Assembly: GCF_001619955.1 (NCBI RefSeq)
Contig: NZ_LQQO01000061.1
Coordinates: forward strand, 1-64,000
Direction of reading: 5' to 3'
Source: Sphingomonas hankookensis
Lineage (GTDB): Bacteria; Pseudomonadota; Alphaproteobacteria; Sphingomonadales; Sphingomonadaceae
Length of the DNA: 64,000 bases
The notes beneath the pieces were generated by a model. That model made no database searches. It was not told where the DNA came from and saw nothing but the letters and a program-made list of their open reading frames with translations. A program made the translations under genes and the position numbers. Positions 43,361 to 53,216 of the stretch are shown here, in pieces (within the stretch, counting starts at the first letter, position 1; each line of letters opens with the position of its first letter).

Positions 43361-43842
43361 GAGCCGTTCTTGGGCAGGTTCAGCGCGATCCGCGTCACGA
43401 TCTGGTCCGCGACGATCACCGACAGCCGTTCGAGCGCCGAGCGTTCCGCCGTGATGGTCGCATATTCGGACCGCACCACGTCGATCCCGGCATCCGACCC
43501 CGCCGTCGCGTCGAGCGTCACAGCGCCGTTCGACAGGTCGATCAGCTGATAGCGCGCGCGCAGCGTCCGCCGTTCGCGCGTGATCGAATCGTCGCGCCGC
43601 ACGCCCAGACCGGTGATGTCATCGTCCAGCTTGATCTCCAGCCGGTAGCGCGCCGGCCCTTCGGCGCGCAGCCGGTCGCGCAGCGCATTGGCGACCAGCC
43701 AGCCATTCTGCCCGGCGATCGGCGCGACCTCGACGCCTGATAGCGTCTGGCGCACCACCCCGCCCTCGCCCCCGGCATAGAGCGGGCGCAGGCCGCAGCC
43801 ACCCAATAGGAACGCGGCAGCGAGGACGGCGGCGCGGATCAT
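43357..43842 (-). CDS. lptE: LPS-assembly lipoprotein LptE
   Basis: Plugs LptD in the outer membrane for LPS insertion. The protein has 161 residues with signal and lipobox ([18 protein letters not shown]), the CGLRPLY start that is conserved in LptE, and a DUF-type beta/alpha fold ([39 protein letters not shown]). It overlaps leuS by ATGA and holA by ATGA, typical order in sphingomonads. Confidence 0.93.
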   Translation of the reverse strand: MIRAAVLAAAFLLGGCGLRPLYAGGEGGVVRQTLSGVEVAPIAGQNGWLVANALRDRLRAEGPARYRLEIKLDDDITGLGVRRDDSITRERRTLRARYQLIDLSNGAVTLDATAGSDAGIDVVRSEYATITAERSALERLSVIVADQIVTRIALNLPKNGS

Positions 43843-46334
43843 GCGACGATGTTCACGAGACGGTCGGGCACGACGATGACCTTGCGCGGCGCCTTGCCCT
43901 CCAGCGCGCGGACGATCTTCTCGCTCGCAAGGGCAGCGGCCTCGGCGTCTTCCTTGGGCGCACCCTTGGCCAGCACGATGGTGTCGCGCAGCTTGCCGTT
44001 GACCTGCACCGCGATGGTCGATTCCGCCTCGACCAGCATCGCCGCATCGACCAGCGGCCAGGCGGCATCGGCGATCAGCCCGGGGCGGCCAAGCTGCGAC
44101 CAGGCCTCTTCCGCCAGATGCGGGATCATCGGGCTGACCAGCAGCAGCAGCGCGTCCATGTCAGCGTCCGACATGCCCTTCGCCTTCTCCGCCTCGCCCA
44201 GCAGCGTATAGAGTTTCGCCACCGCCTTGTTGAACTGGAGCGCAGTGATGTCGTCCGCGACGCCGGCGATCGTGCGATGGACAGCGCGGGTCAGCGCCTC
44301 CGGGCTGGTGCCGCCGGCCGTGTGATTCGCGACCAGCTTCCACACGCGCTTGACGAAGCGTTCGGCGCCTTCGATCCCCGCTTCGCTCCACGGCAGGTCG
44401 CGTTCGGGCGGGCTGTCGGACAGCATGAACCAGCGCGCGGCATCGGCGCCGTAGCGATCGAGAATCGGTTCGGGATCGACCGTATTCTTCTTCGACTTCG
44501 ACATTTTTTCGACGCGGCCGATGGTGATCGCATCACCGGTCGCGGTTTCGATACCGTCGGTCACTTCGGACGGCGCAAGCCAGCGGCCGTCCGCCGACTT
44601 GTACGTCTCGTGCGTCACCATGCCCTGCGTGAACAGGCCGGCGAACGGCTCCTTCAGGTCGATCAGCCCGACATGGTTGAGCGCGCGGGTCCAGAAGCGT
44701 GCGTAGAGCAGGTGGAGGATCGCATGCTCGACCCCGCCGATATACTGGTCGACCGGCAGCCAGCTTTCGGCGACCGCCCGATCGAACGGCTTGTCGTCGG
44801 GCTGGCTGGCGAAGCGGATGAAATACCAGGACGAATCGACGAAGGTGTCGAGCGTGTCGGTCTCCCGCCGCGCCGGTGCACCGCACGACGGACAATCGAC
44901 ATGCTTCCAGGTCGGATGGCGGTCGAGCGGGTTGCCGGGGATGTCGAACGACACGTCCTCGGGCAGCTTGACCGGCAGTTGGTCGGTCGGAACCGGCACC
45001 ACGCCGCATGCGCCGCAATGCACGATCGGGATCGGCGTGCCCCAGTAACGCTGGCGGCTCACCCCCCAGTCGCGCAGGCGCCACACGGTCGTGCCCTTGC
45101 CCCAACCGCCGGCTTCGGCGCGGTCGATCACCGCGCGCTTGGCAGCGGCGACGTCCATGTCGTTCAGGAAGTCGGAGTTCACGAGGCGGCCGGGGCCGGT
45201 ATAGGCTTCGCTGCCATCGAATACCGGATCGGTCAGGTCGCCGTCAGCCACGACGCGACGGACGTCGAGGCCATATTTGCGCGCGAAGTCGAGGTCGCGC
45301 TGGTCATGCGCCGGCACGCCCATCACCGCGCCGGTGCCGTAGTCCATCAGCACGAAATTCGCGATATAGACCGGCAGTTCGACGCCCGCAGCGAACGGAT
45401 GCTGCATCCGGTAGCCGGTGTCGAAGCCCAGCTTTTCCGCGGTTTCCAGCTCGGCCGCGGTGGTCCCACCCTGCTTGCACAGCTCGATGAACGCGGCGGC
45501 GTCCGGCTTGGCGTCGGCCAGCGCCCGCGCGATCGGGTGATCGGCGGCGATCGCGACGAAGCTGGCGCCGAAGATCGTGTCGGGACGGGTCGAATAGACC
45601 TCGATCCGCTGATCGAACGGCGCGACCGGCGCGAAGGAGAATTGCAGCCCTTCCGACTTGCCGATCCAGTTTTCCTGCATCAGCCGGACCTTGTCGGGCC
45701 ATTGATCGAGCGTGCCGAGGCCGGCGAGCAGGTCGTCGGCGAAATCGGTGATCTTCAGGAACCACTGGCTGAGCTTGCGCTTCTCGACCAGCGCGCCCGA
45801 GCGCCAGCCGCGCCCATCAATCACCTGTTCGTTGGCCAGTACGGTCATGTCGACCGGGTCCCAGTTGACCGCCGACTCCTTGCGATAGACCAGCCCGCCC
45901 TTGAGCAGTTCGAGGAACAGCGCCTGTTCGTGGCCGTAATAGTCGGGATCGCAGGTGGCGAACTCACGCAACCAGTCGAAGGCGAGGCCCAGCCGCTTCA
46001 GCTGCGCCTTCATCGCCGCGATATTGGCATAGGTCCACTCACCGGGATGGACCTTCTTTTCCATCGCCGCATTTTCGGCGGGCATGCCGAACGCGTCCCA
46101 CCCCATCGGGTGCAGGACCTCATGGCCGGTCATCCGCAGGAAGCGCGCCAGCACGTCGCCCATCGTATAGTTGCGAACGTGCCCCATATGGATGCGTCCC
46201 GAGGGGTACGGGAACATCTCCAGCACATAGCGTTTGGGCTTGGGCGAGTGGTCGTCGGCGACGAAAGTTTGCGCCGAATCCCATGCCGCCTGCCAGCGGG
46301 CATCGGCCTCGGCCGGCGAAAAACGCGGAGTCAT
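43839..46334 (-). CDS. leuS: Leucyl-tRNA synthetase
   Basis: Class I synthetase of 831 residues. HIGH-type motif [20 protein letters not shown] near 38-57, the CP1 editing domain (about 220-410; [19 protein letters not shown]), the zinc-type insert with [10 protein letters not shown] and CPSCGAPA, and the KMSKS loop [15 protein letters not shown] near 610. The C-terminal anticodon-binding and beta domain end [14 protein letters not shown] 46334 ([14 protein letters not shown]) is the usual start. The upstream DUF3576 gene ends 10 bases away, so they share an operon. Confidence 0.97.
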   Translation of the reverse strand: MTPRFSPAEADARWQAAWDSAQTFVADDHSPKPKRYVLEMFPYPSGRIHMGHVRNYTMGDVLARFLRMTGHEVLHPMGWDAFGMPAENAAMEKKVHPGEWTYANIAAMKAQLKRLGLAFDWLREFATCDPDYYGHEQALFLELLKGGLVYRKESAVNWDPVDMTVLANEQVIDGRGWRSGALVEKRKLSQWFLKITDFADDLLAGLGTLDQWPDKVRLMQENWIGKSEGLQFSFAPVAPFDQRIEVYSTRPDTIFGASFVAIAADHPIARALADAKPDAAAFIELCKQGGTTAAELETAEKLGFDTGYRMQHPFAAGVELPVYIANFVLMDYGTGAVMGVPAHDQRDLDFARKYGLDVRRVVADGDLTDPVFDGSEAYTGPGRLVNSDFLNDMDVAAAKRAVIDRAEAGGWGKGTTVWRLRDWGVSRQRYWGTPIPIVHCGACGVVPVPTDQLPVKLPEDVSFDIPGNPLDRHPTWKHVDCPSCGAPARRETDTLDTFVDSSWYFIRFASQPDDKPFDRAVAESWLPVDQYIGGVEHAILHLLYARFWTRALNHVGLIDLKEPFAGLFTQGMVTHETYKSADGRWLAPSEVTDGIETATGDAITIGRVEKMSKSKKNTVDPEPILDRYGADAARWFMLSDSPPERDLPWSEAGIEGAERFVKRVWKLVANHTAGGTSPEALTRAVHRTIAGVADDITALQFNKAVAKLYTLLGEAEKAKGMSDADMDALLLLVSPMIPHLAEEAWSQLGRPGLIADAAWPLVDAAMLVEAESTIAVQVNGKLRDTIVLAKGAPKEDAEAAALASEKIVRALEGKAPRKVIVVPDRLVNIVA

Positions 46335-46344
46335 GGTCGTCGGA

Positions 46345-46779
46345 TCAGCCCGTGATGGCCCCGCGGCGCAGGTCGCGCGCACGGGTCAGGATGATATCTT
46401 CCAGCTTCTGCACCGTGGCGGCCGTCACCGGCGCCTCGACCCACTGGCCGCCCTGGTTCACCTGGCGGATCTGCGCCACGCGCAGCGCGTCGGCACGCAG
46501 GTCCTGGTCGAGGATCGTGACCGTCACCTTCGTGCGTTCGGTCGGCACCGCCGGATTGACGTACCAATCGGTGACGATGACGCCGCCGTTCGAGTCGGTC
46601 TGCGCCATCGGCATGAACGACAGCGTGTCGAGGCTAGCGCGCCACAGATAGCTGTTCACGCCGATCGTCGTGACCTTCGATGCGGCAAGGTCGCCCGCGA
46701 CGCGGCCCTTGCCGCCACTGCACGCGGCCATCGGCAGGGCAAGCGTTGCCAGCAACGCGATCAGCAGCGGGCGGTTCAT
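46345..46779 (-). CDS. DUF3576 family lipoprotein
   Basis: A 144-residue exported protein with lipobox [33 protein letters not shown] and [20 protein letters not shown] are hallmarks of DUF3576, a family found almost always beside leuS in alphaproteobacteria, likely in the outer-membrane periphery. Function is unknown. The ATG has AAGGA 7 bases upstream and a candidate promoter at 46824-46851. Confidence 0.88.
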   Translation of the reverse strand: MNRPLLIALLATLALPMAACSGGKGRVAGDLAASKVTTIGVNSYLWRASLDTLSFMPMAQTDSNGGVIVTDWYVNPAVPTERTKVTVTILDQDLRADALRVAQIRQVNQGGQWVEAPVTAATVQKLEDIILTRARDLRRGAITG

Positions 46780-46823
46780 CGGCGGTTCCTTGACTACAGG
46801 CCAATATGGCAGTTCGGCCCGCT

Positions 46824-46851
46824 TCTATAGGAGGTGGCGCGGACGCGGCAA
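46824..46851 (-). promoter_or_regulatory. Candidate sigma-70 promoter of the DUF3576-leuS-lptE-holA operon
   Basis: On the minus strand TTGCCG (46846-46851), 16 bases, TATAGA (46824-46829), about 45 bases before the DUF3576 ATG. A good -10, weak -35. Confidence 0.42.
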
Positions 46852-47036
46852 GCGGGTTGGTGATCCGCACCGGCAAGGGTGCGCAATCGGCCCGCCGACG
46901 CCCCGTTCCGGCCCGCCACCGCTTTGGTCGGACAAATATGTGTGTTCGATGCAACACTAGCCGGGAAAGCGACCGGAGGCGGTGGATACGGGAAACCGAA
47001 TCATGATATCGCGATTAGCGGGGAGTGAGGTTTGAC

Positions 47037-47756
47037 ATGACGGGTGGCAGGATCTTGGCTGGCATTGGACTGGGGGCGATGATCGCCGCCGGGCTTGGTG
47101 CGTCGCCTGCCTTGTTCGCGCAGGAACAGCGCGCGCCGCGTGTCCTCAAGAAGCTCGATCTCGACCGCATGCCGCTGGCGGGCTTCGGCTCGTTCACGCC
47201 GGCCTCGGCCGACCCGCGACTCGCCGCTGCGCTGTCGCGCACCGCGCTGAACCCGACCGGGTTCCAGTTCACGCCGTCCGAAGGCGCCGTCATCGGCAGC
47301 CGTGCGATCAAGGCCGCGGTCCGCAGCGCGACCATGCAGGCGGAACGCCCGACCGACCGTGTCGCCGCCGTCACGCCGACGCTGGCGCTGAACCCCGTCA
47401 CCTATAATCTGGGCGGATCGGTCGGCGGCAAGCGGCTGGCCGCGATCGGCGACCTGACCCGACTCGATCTCGGCACCCAGCCGGGCAGCCGCGATCCCGT
47501 CGGCATGGGCTATTCGGCGCGCAAGTTCGGCACGCGCGCGCCGCTGACGGTCGACCATGCGCTGACCGACCAGCCGAAGATGATCACCGACACCTCGGGC
47601 TATTCGCTCGATGGCGGCGGATCGTTGAAGCTGACCCGCAACCTCGACGTGACCGCGGGCATGCGCAGCCGCACCGACCGCGAGCGGATGCTGCGCGTGT
47701 CGCCGGATCGCCGCGAGGGGCAGGCGATCTATGTGGGGACGGCGTTCCGGTTCTGA
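47037..47756 (+). CDS. Exported protein of unknown function
   Basis: A 239-residue protein with a signal peptide (LAGIGLGAMIAAGLGASPAL, cleavage near LFA-QE). The mature part is rich in Ala/Thr/Arg/Leu with no cysteines and ends in an amphipathic stretch RREGQAIYVGTAFRF that looks like a terminal outer-membrane beta strand ending in Phe. Alternating polar/apolar segments such as DGGGSLKLTRNLDVTAGMRS suggest a small beta-barrel or beta-sheet. I do not recognise the family. ATG 47037 has GAGG 6 bases upstream; an upstream GTG (47025) is less likely. Confidence 0.65.
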   Translation: MTGGRILAGIGLGAMIAAGLGASPALFAQEQRAPRVLKKLDLDRMPLAGFGSFTPASADPRLAAALSRTALNPTGFQFTPSEGAVIGSRAIKAAVRSATMQAERPTDRVAAVTPTLALNPVTYNLGGSVGGKRLAAIGDLTRLDLGTQPGSRDPVGMGYSARKFGTRAPLTVDHALTDQPKMITDTSGYSLDGGGSLKLTRNLDVTAGMRSRTDRERMLRVSPDRREGQAIYVGTAFRF

Positions 47757-48207
47757 GGCGGGACGGCGTTTCGGGCGTTGCCGGAGCGAGCTTTCCGTAA
47801 GTGGTGATCGAAGCGGGCCGTTTTGCGGGTCGGCTGTTCGTAGATGCTGATGCTGGTCGATAGGCGCGGTACGGGCATCGTAGTTAGCCGCGCCCCGGAT
47901 GTGGGGGCGTGGTTCGGTTGATTTCCGGTCGACCGGCCGTTCTTTCGTAAGATTTCGAAATGGCTGATGGCGCGACATCCGCCTGCCCGGCAGCCCGACC
48001 TTGAGCCGGGGGCTCGCCTTCCGTCGACCGGAGAAGAAGAAGCGGGACCCCGGATCAAGTCCGGGGTGACGGTGGGGTGACCGGTCTAAGTCCCATCAGG
48101 CGCGTAAGGGCGTCATCGTGGCTGCCGCACGCTGATCCATCCTGTCCGAACGTCTGAGGCGATCCGCCGGGAACCTAAGCGACGGCCCCAACCGCTGCCC
48201 CGCCCCC
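47757..48207. other. Non-coding gap between convergent genes
   Basis: 451 bases with no supportable gene. The only structure is a family-A palindrome pair (47989-48071); the rest is ordinary composition. Upstream 47757-47960 contains several CGATAGGCG-like short repeats but nothing definable. Confidence 0.55.
47989..48071. repeat. Family-A inverted pair at a convergent gene end
   Basis: A degenerate left arm (CAGCCCGACCTTGAGCCGGG) faces a canonical right arm (AAGCGGGACCCCGGATCAAG then TCCGGGGTGACGG). It lies between the convergent genes ending at 47756 and 48208. Confidence 0.75.
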
Positions 48208-49203
48208 TCAATCATCCTCGTCCTCGAAGCCGACTAGGTCGAGCGCGCGGGCCTTGATCTGGCGGGTCATGCACCAATGGACCAGCGCGTCCTCGCGGCC
48301 GTGGGTTACCCACACCTCCTTCGGCGCGATTTCGGTCAGGGTCTCCGTCAGTTCGTCCCAGTCGGCATGGTCGGACAGGATCAGCGGCAGTTCGACGCCG
48401 CGCTGCCGGGCGCGTTGGCGAACCCGCATCCAGCCGCTGGCCATCGCGGTGATCGGGTCGGGCAGCCGCCGCGACCAGCGGTCGCCCAAAGCGGAAGGCG
48501 GTGCGACGATGATGCGGCCCTGCAACTCCGCCTTGGAAGCGCTCGCGACCGGACGAAGTTCGCCCAGATCGACGCCCAGTTCGACATAGAGGTCGCAAAG
48601 CCGCTGCATTGCACCGTGGAGGTAGATCGGGTCGTCGAACCCCATCGCCCGTGCCTCGGCGATCACCCGCTGCGCCTTGCCCAGCGCATAGGCGCCGACC
48701 AGCACGCAACGCTCCGGCTCCATGCGGAGCGCCGCCAGCAGCTTGTCGATCTCGTCGCGGGTTTCGGAATGGCGGAAGACCGGCAGGCCGAAGGTCGCCT
48801 CGGTCACGAAGACGTCGCACGGCACCGGCTGGAACGGCGCACAGGTCGGATCGGGCCGGCGCTTGTAATCGCCCGACACGACGACGCGTTCGCCACCATG
48901 GTCGAGCACGATCTGCGCCGATCCCAGCACATGACCGGCGGGCACGAAGGATATGTCGTAGTCGCCCATGCGGATGCTCTCGCCATAGGCGATCGGCACC
49001 CCGTTTTGCGGGCCATAGCGCGTCGCCATGATCGCCAGCGTCTCCGGCGTCGCCCAGACCTGTCCATGCCCGCCACGCGCATGATCGGCATGGCCATGGG
49101 TGACGAGCGCACGTTCGACCGGTTCCGACGGATCGATCCAGACGTCGATCGCGGGCAGGTGAATGCCGCTGGGATGCGGGGTGATCCATCGGGCAAGGGC
49201 CAT
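48208..49203 (-). CDS. Ligase-associated DNA exonuclease (MBL fold)
   Basis: A beta-CASP-type metallo-beta-lactamase nuclease of 331 residues. The metal motif VTHGHADHARGG near 35, a later His/Asp pair (PAGHVLGSAQIVLDHGGERV near 89, VVSGDYKRRPD near 109) and HADWDELTETL near 275 match the exonuclease that usually accompanies an ATP-dependent DNA ligase and an Lhr-type helicase in a repair cluster. Here neither is present. The gene is convergent with the preceding one and divergent from DUF5690. Confidence 0.88.
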   Translation of the reverse strand: MALARWITPHPSGIHLPAIDVWIDPSEPVERALVTHGHADHARGGHGQVWATPETLAIMATRYGPQNGVPIAYGESIRMGDYDISFVPAGHVLGSAQIVLDHGGERVVVSGDYKRRPDPTCAPFQPVPCDVFVTEATFGLPVFRHSETRDEIDKLLAALRMEPERCVLVGAYALGKAQRVIAEARAMGFDDPIYLHGAMQRLCDLYVELGVDLGELRPVASASKAELQGRIIVAPPSALGDRWSRRLPDPITAMASGWMRVRQRARQRGVELPLILSDHADWDELTETLTEIAPKEVWVTHGREDALVHWCMTRQIKARALDLVGFEDEDD

Positions 49204-49301
49204 GGGGTCGACATGGGGCGTGGGGACGCCAGTGCCAAGGTCATCGAACCGACATATCCGTGCCCTAGGAGCGCAGCTGTTTCGTAGCGATTGTCAGCAG
49301 C

Positions 49302-50558
49302 TTGTCGACGCCAGCCCCTTCCCGTGTGCCCCTGTTCGCGGCGGGGCTGGCCGCGTTCTGCGTCTATTTCGCGATGTACGCCTTTCGCAAACCGGTCATG
49401 GCGGTCGCCTTCGCCGATCAGGCGCCGCTGTGGCAGTTGCTGGATTACAAGGCGACGCTGATCCTGGCGCAGGCGGTCGGCTATGCCCTGTCGAAGATGG
49501 TCGGGGTGAAGGTGGTCGCCGAGCACCGCGCCGACCGGCGGGCGCGGCTGATCCTGTCGCTGATCGGTGCGGCGTGGCTCGCGCTGCTGGGCTTTGCGCT
49601 GCTACCCGCCTGGGCCGGGCCGCTATGCCTGTTCCTCAACGGCCTGCCGCTCGGCATGATCTGGGGCCTCGTCTTTCGCTATCTGGAGGGGCGGCGCGTG
49701 TCGGAAATGCTGGCGGCGATGCTGACCGCCAGCTTCATCCTGTCGTCGGGCGCGACCCGGACGGCGGGAGCGCTGCTCGTCCAGCACGGGCTGTCACCCT
49801 TCTGGATGCCGGCAGTGACGGGGCTGGTGTTCGCGCCGGTCCTCGTCGCCGCGCTGGCGGTGCTGGCGCGGACCCCGCCGCCCGATGCCGCCGATCGTGC
49901 GGCGCGCGGGACGCGCGTGGCGATGGATGGCCCGGCACGCCGCGCCTATGTCCGCGCGCACGCCCTGCCGCTTGCGCTGCTGATCCTCGGCTATACGCTG
50001 CTGACCGGCCTGCGCGACTTTCGCGACAATTTCGCCGCCGAAATCTGGGGCGATCTCGGCAACGGCGCGCCGGCGGCGATGTTTTCGATCACCGAAGTGC
50101 CGGTAACGATCGTGGTGCTGATCGGCATGGCGATGCTGGCGACGATCCGCAGCAATCTGCGCGCGCTGCTGGCGATCCATGGCGCGATCCTGTTCGGCGC
50201 GCTGGCACTGGGCGGCGCGACGCTCCTGTTCCGGCTCGGCTGGATCGGGCCGGTCGCGTGGACGGTGTGGATCGGCATCGGCATCTACAGCGCCTATGCC
50301 CCGTTCAGCGCGGTGCTGTTCGACCGGATGATGGCGCTGGGCAAGTCGCCGGGCAATGCCGGCTTCCTGATCTATCTCGCCGATTCGTTCGGCTATGCCG
50401 GCAGCGTCGCGCTGATGCTGTTGCGTGAGTTGGCCGACAATCGCGCGCCGTGGCTCGGTTTCTTCACCAGCGCGACGCTGACGACCGCCCTGATGCTGGG
50501 CGGCGGGGCGACCGTGTCGGGTCTGTGGTTCTGGCGACGATTTTCGCTGCACAAATGA
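49302..50558 (+). CDS. DUF5690 family membrane transporter-like protein
   Basis: A 418-residue protein with about 10-12 membrane helices, resembling MFS sugar-phosphate antiporters: AFCVYFAMYAFRKPVMAVAF near the start and SKMVGVKVVAEHRADRRARL after helix 2 are the GlpT/UhpT-like landmarks. GLPLGMIWGLVFRYLEGRR is the helix 4/5 region. The assigned family is DUF5690. The start is weak: TTG 49302 gives the fullest N-terminus; GTG 49326 is an alternative. Transport of a phosphate ester such as glycerophosphocholine products is inferred from the neighbouring genes. Confidence 0.72.
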   Translation: MSTPAPSRVPLFAAGLAAFCVYFAMYAFRKPVMAVAFADQAPLWQLLDYKATLILAQAVGYALSKMVGVKVVAEHRADRRARLILSLIGAAWLALLGFALLPAWAGPLCLFLNGLPLGMIWGLVFRYLEGRRVSEMLAAMLTASFILSSGATRTAGALLVQHGLSPFWMPAVTGLVFAPVLVAALAVLARTPPPDAADRAARGTRVAMDGPARRAYVRAHALPLALLILGYTLLTGLRDFRDNFAAEIWGDLGNGAPAAMFSITEVPVTIVVLIGMAMLATIRSNLRALLAIHGAILFGALALGGATLLFRLGWIGPVAWTVWIGIGIYSAYAPFSAVLFDRMMALGKSPGNAGFLIYLADSFGYAGSVALMLLRELADNRAPWLGFFTSATLTTALMLGGGATVSGLWFWRRFSLHK

Positions 50559-50624
50559 TGATATTGCGTTGATGTGACAGATCACTCCGCCAATTATTCA
50601 CGTTACTCCGCAAATATCATCAAA

Positions 50625-50640
50625 TGTCACACACGCGTCA
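50625..50640 (+). promoter_or_regulatory. Candidate Pho box upstream of the phospholipid-scavenging receptor
   Basis: TGTCA (50625-50629), 6 bases, CGTCA (50636-50640). This is a direct repeat with the 11-base period of PhoB sites (TGTCA-N6-TGTCA type), 75 bases before the receptor ATG. One mismatch. It fits phosphate-starvation control of the locus. Confidence 0.4.
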
Positions 50641-50715
50641 TCAATTCCCGCCAAAGGCGCGTCCGGGGTCGGACAACGGCCGGGACAAGGCGGCACGCCC
50701 GCCAAGGGAGACATC

Positions 50716-53094
50716 ATGAAGTTCATCACGGGTGCGGCGATCCTGGCGATCGCGGCGGGGACGACGCACGCCCATGCGCAGACGGCTCCGGCCGATGCGG
50801 CGACGGCCGAAGTGTCGGGGGGCACGCAGGACGAGGCACGCAGCGGCGGCGAGATCGTCGTGACCGGCCGCGCGACGACCTTCGCCAACACGCAGGTGAC
50901 CGAGCCGATGCTCGACCGCCAGTCGGCCCTGACCAGCGTCAACGACGTCATCAAGGAACTGCCCGGCGTGTTCGTGGCGGAAGGCGACGCGTTCGGTTCG
51001 TCCGACTGGGCGACCTCGATCAGCATCCGCGGCTTCAGCTCGGGCGGCGGCGGCGGCCAGCAGATCGGCTCGACCATCGACGGCCTGCCCAATGGCGGTT
51101 CGGGCTATGGTGGCGGATCGCGGGCCAACCGCTATCTCGACGTGCTGAACCTGAAGACGGTGACCGTGTCGCAGGGCACCGCCGACATCTCGTCGCGCTC
51201 GAACGAGGCGCTGGGCGCCACGCTCGACTATGTCACCACCGACCCGACGCGCGACACCCGCTATCGCTTCACGCTGGCCGGCGGCGATTTCGGCGCGCGC
51301 AAGATTTATGGCCGGGTCGATACCGGCCAGTTCGCCGGCGACACCCGCGCCTTTGTCAGCGCCTCGACCAGCCGGGTGAAGGACTGGATCGGCGGATCGG
51401 GCGAGACGCGCCGCGATCATGTCGATGCGAAGATCGTGAGCCATATCGACCGGGTGAAGCTGACCGGCTGGGTCAGCTATGACGATGCCGACGAAGCGGA
51501 ATTCGGGTCGGTCAGCCCCGAAATGTTCGCCAACGATCCGAACCACGATGCCTATACCGACAACTGGACCGGCATTCCGTACATCGACCAGGGCTATCGC
51601 TCGACCTCGCGCGCGCTGCGCCGCAATTTCTTCACCTATCTGCGTGGCGAGACCGATCTGGGCGAAGTGAAGCTGTCGGGTGCGGGCTATTATCACCGCA
51701 TGCGCGGGCGCGGCGATTTCGCACCGCCCTATCTGGTCGATGTCCGCAACGACGGCGCCGGCAACCCGGAAAGCGAGTTCACCGGCAGCCAGCCGACCGT
51801 GATCGGCGGCGGCAATCTCGGCCGCTATTATTTCGTGGACCCGACCGGTGCGAAGGCGACCTTCCTCACCGGCTGCACCGGCACGGCGGCGATCCCGGCG
51901 GTCTATGCGCCCCGCTGCTACGCGGTAGGGTCGACCCCGGTCATGTCGTACCGCCACACCCATTATGAAAACGACCGTGGCGGCCTGACCGCCGATGCGG
52001 CGTGGACGCATGATTTCGGCGCGTTCCAGAACACGCTGCGCGGCGGCCTGTGGTGGGAACGCGGCCGTGCCAACCAGCTGCGCGACTGGCACAAGATCAC
52101 CAACGCGCTGGTCGGCCCGGCGTTCGACGGCAAGCCCTATTACCAGCAGTTCAGCACCGACTACGACCTCGACGAGATCATGTATTATGTCGAGGACGCG
52201 GTGACCTATGGCCCGCTCACCGCGCGGTTCGGGGTGAAGCAGTTCTTCCTCGACCAGCGGCGCGCCGAATTGCTGAACGGCCGTGCCGTGACCGAGCTGA
52301 ATTCGAACAGCCGCCCGCTGATCTCGACCGGCATCGTCTATCATGCGCCGATCGACGGGCTGGAGGCGTTCGCCGGCTATTCGCAGAACTTCGCCGCGAT
52401 CGGCAACGGGCCGCTCGGCGAACCGCGCGAGGTGATCGCCCGCATCAAGCCCGAAACCGCGAACAACATCGAAATCGGCGCGCGCTATTCGACGCCGCGG
52501 GTCAAGGCGTCGTTGACCGCCTATGACATCAAGTTCAACAACCGCATCCAGTCGATCTCGGCGAACCTCGTCACCGGCATCGATTATCTGGAGGAGCAGG
52601 ACAGCGTCTATCTGAACGTCGGCGGGATCAAGAGCCGCGGGATCGAGGCGGCGCTTGCGTACCGGGTGACGCAGGGGCTGACCCTGTCGGGCAACTATAC
52701 CTACAACCACGCGACCTATATCGGCACCGGCAATGCCGCGCAGGACGCCGATATCGGCGTGACGCCGGGGCGGCAGGTCATCAATAGCCCCCGCAACATG
52801 TGGGTCGCGGCGGCCGACTATGCCCGCGGCGTGTTCAAGGTCGGCGCAGCCGCCAAGTTCGTCGGCGACCGCTTCATCGGCAGCGACGGCGATGCGACCG
52901 CGCCCAGCTTCACCACGGTCGACGCCTATGCCGGCATCGACCTGGGCGAGGTCAATGCGGTGATGAAGGGCATGTCGCTGACGGTGCAGGCGACCAACCT
53001 TGCCGACCGGCGCTACCTGGCCGGCGCGGACGGCGGGTCGGCGTTCCTCGGCACGCCGCGCACGGTCACGGCGGCGCTGACGTTCGACTTCTGA
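50716..53094 (+). CDS. TonB-dependent receptor of the phospholipid locus
   Basis: A 792-residue outer-membrane receptor. Signal peptide 1-21 (cleavage HAHA-QT), TonB box GGEIVVTGRA near 45, plug to about 160 with DVIKELPGVFVAEGDAFG and NRYLDVLNLKTVTVSQGTAD, then the beta-barrel ending AALTFDF with terminal Phe. AAGGGAGACATC precedes the ATG. It is followed by a phosphocholine-specific phospholipase C and a HAD phosphatase, which suggests import of phosphate esters or lipid products. Only a palindrome pair separates it from phospholipase C. Confidence 0.92.
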   Translation: MKFITGAAILAIAAGTTHAHAQTAPADAATAEVSGGTQDEARSGGEIVVTGRATTFANTQVTEPMLDRQSALTSVNDVIKELPGVFVAEGDAFGSSDWATSISIRGFSSGGGGGQQIGSTIDGLPNGGSGYGGGSRANRYLDVLNLKTVTVSQGTADISSRSNEALGATLDYVTTDPTRDTRYRFTLAGGDFGARKIYGRVDTGQFAGDTRAFVSASTSRVKDWIGGSGETRRDHVDAKIVSHIDRVKLTGWVSYDDADEAEFGSVSPEMFANDPNHDAYTDNWTGIPYIDQGYRSTSRALRRNFFTYLRGETDLGEVKLSGAGYYHRMRGRGDFAPPYLVDVRNDGAGNPESEFTGSQPTVIGGGNLGRYYFVDPTGAKATFLTGCTGTAAIPAVYAPRCYAVGSTPVMSYRHTHYENDRGGLTADAAWTHDFGAFQNTLRGGLWWERGRANQLRDWHKITNALVGPAFDGKPYYQQFSTDYDLDEIMYYVEDAVTYGPLTARFGVKQFFLDQRRAELLNGRAVTELNSNSRPLISTGIVYHAPIDGLEAFAGYSQNFAAIGNGPLGEPREVIARIKPETANNIEIGARYSTPRVKASLTAYDIKFNNRIQSISANLVTGIDYLEEQDSVYLNVGGIKSRGIEAALAYRVTQGLTLSGNYTYNHATYIGTGNAAQDADIGVTPGRQVINSPRNMWVAAADYARGVFKVGAAAKFVGDRFIGSDGDATAPSFTTVDAYAGIDLGEVNAVMKGMSLTVQATNLADRRYLAGADGGSAFLGTPRTVTAALTFDF

Positions 53095-53100
53095 CCTACC

Positions 53101-53195
53101 GGTCATCCCCGCGCAGGCGGGGATCCGTTGCCGCCGACGTTTCGCATTGCGCCGCTACGTCAGCGTCCATGGGTCCCCGCCTGCACGGGGACGAC
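53101..53195. repeat. Family-B inverted pair between the receptor and phospholipase C genes
   Basis: GGTCATCCCCGCGCAGGCGG facing GGTCCCCGCCTGCACGGGGA, about 50 bases apart. It lies between co-directional genes, like the other family-B pairs. Confidence 0.78.
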
Positions 53196-53216
53196 GACAA
53201 GCTATCGAGTACCCTT

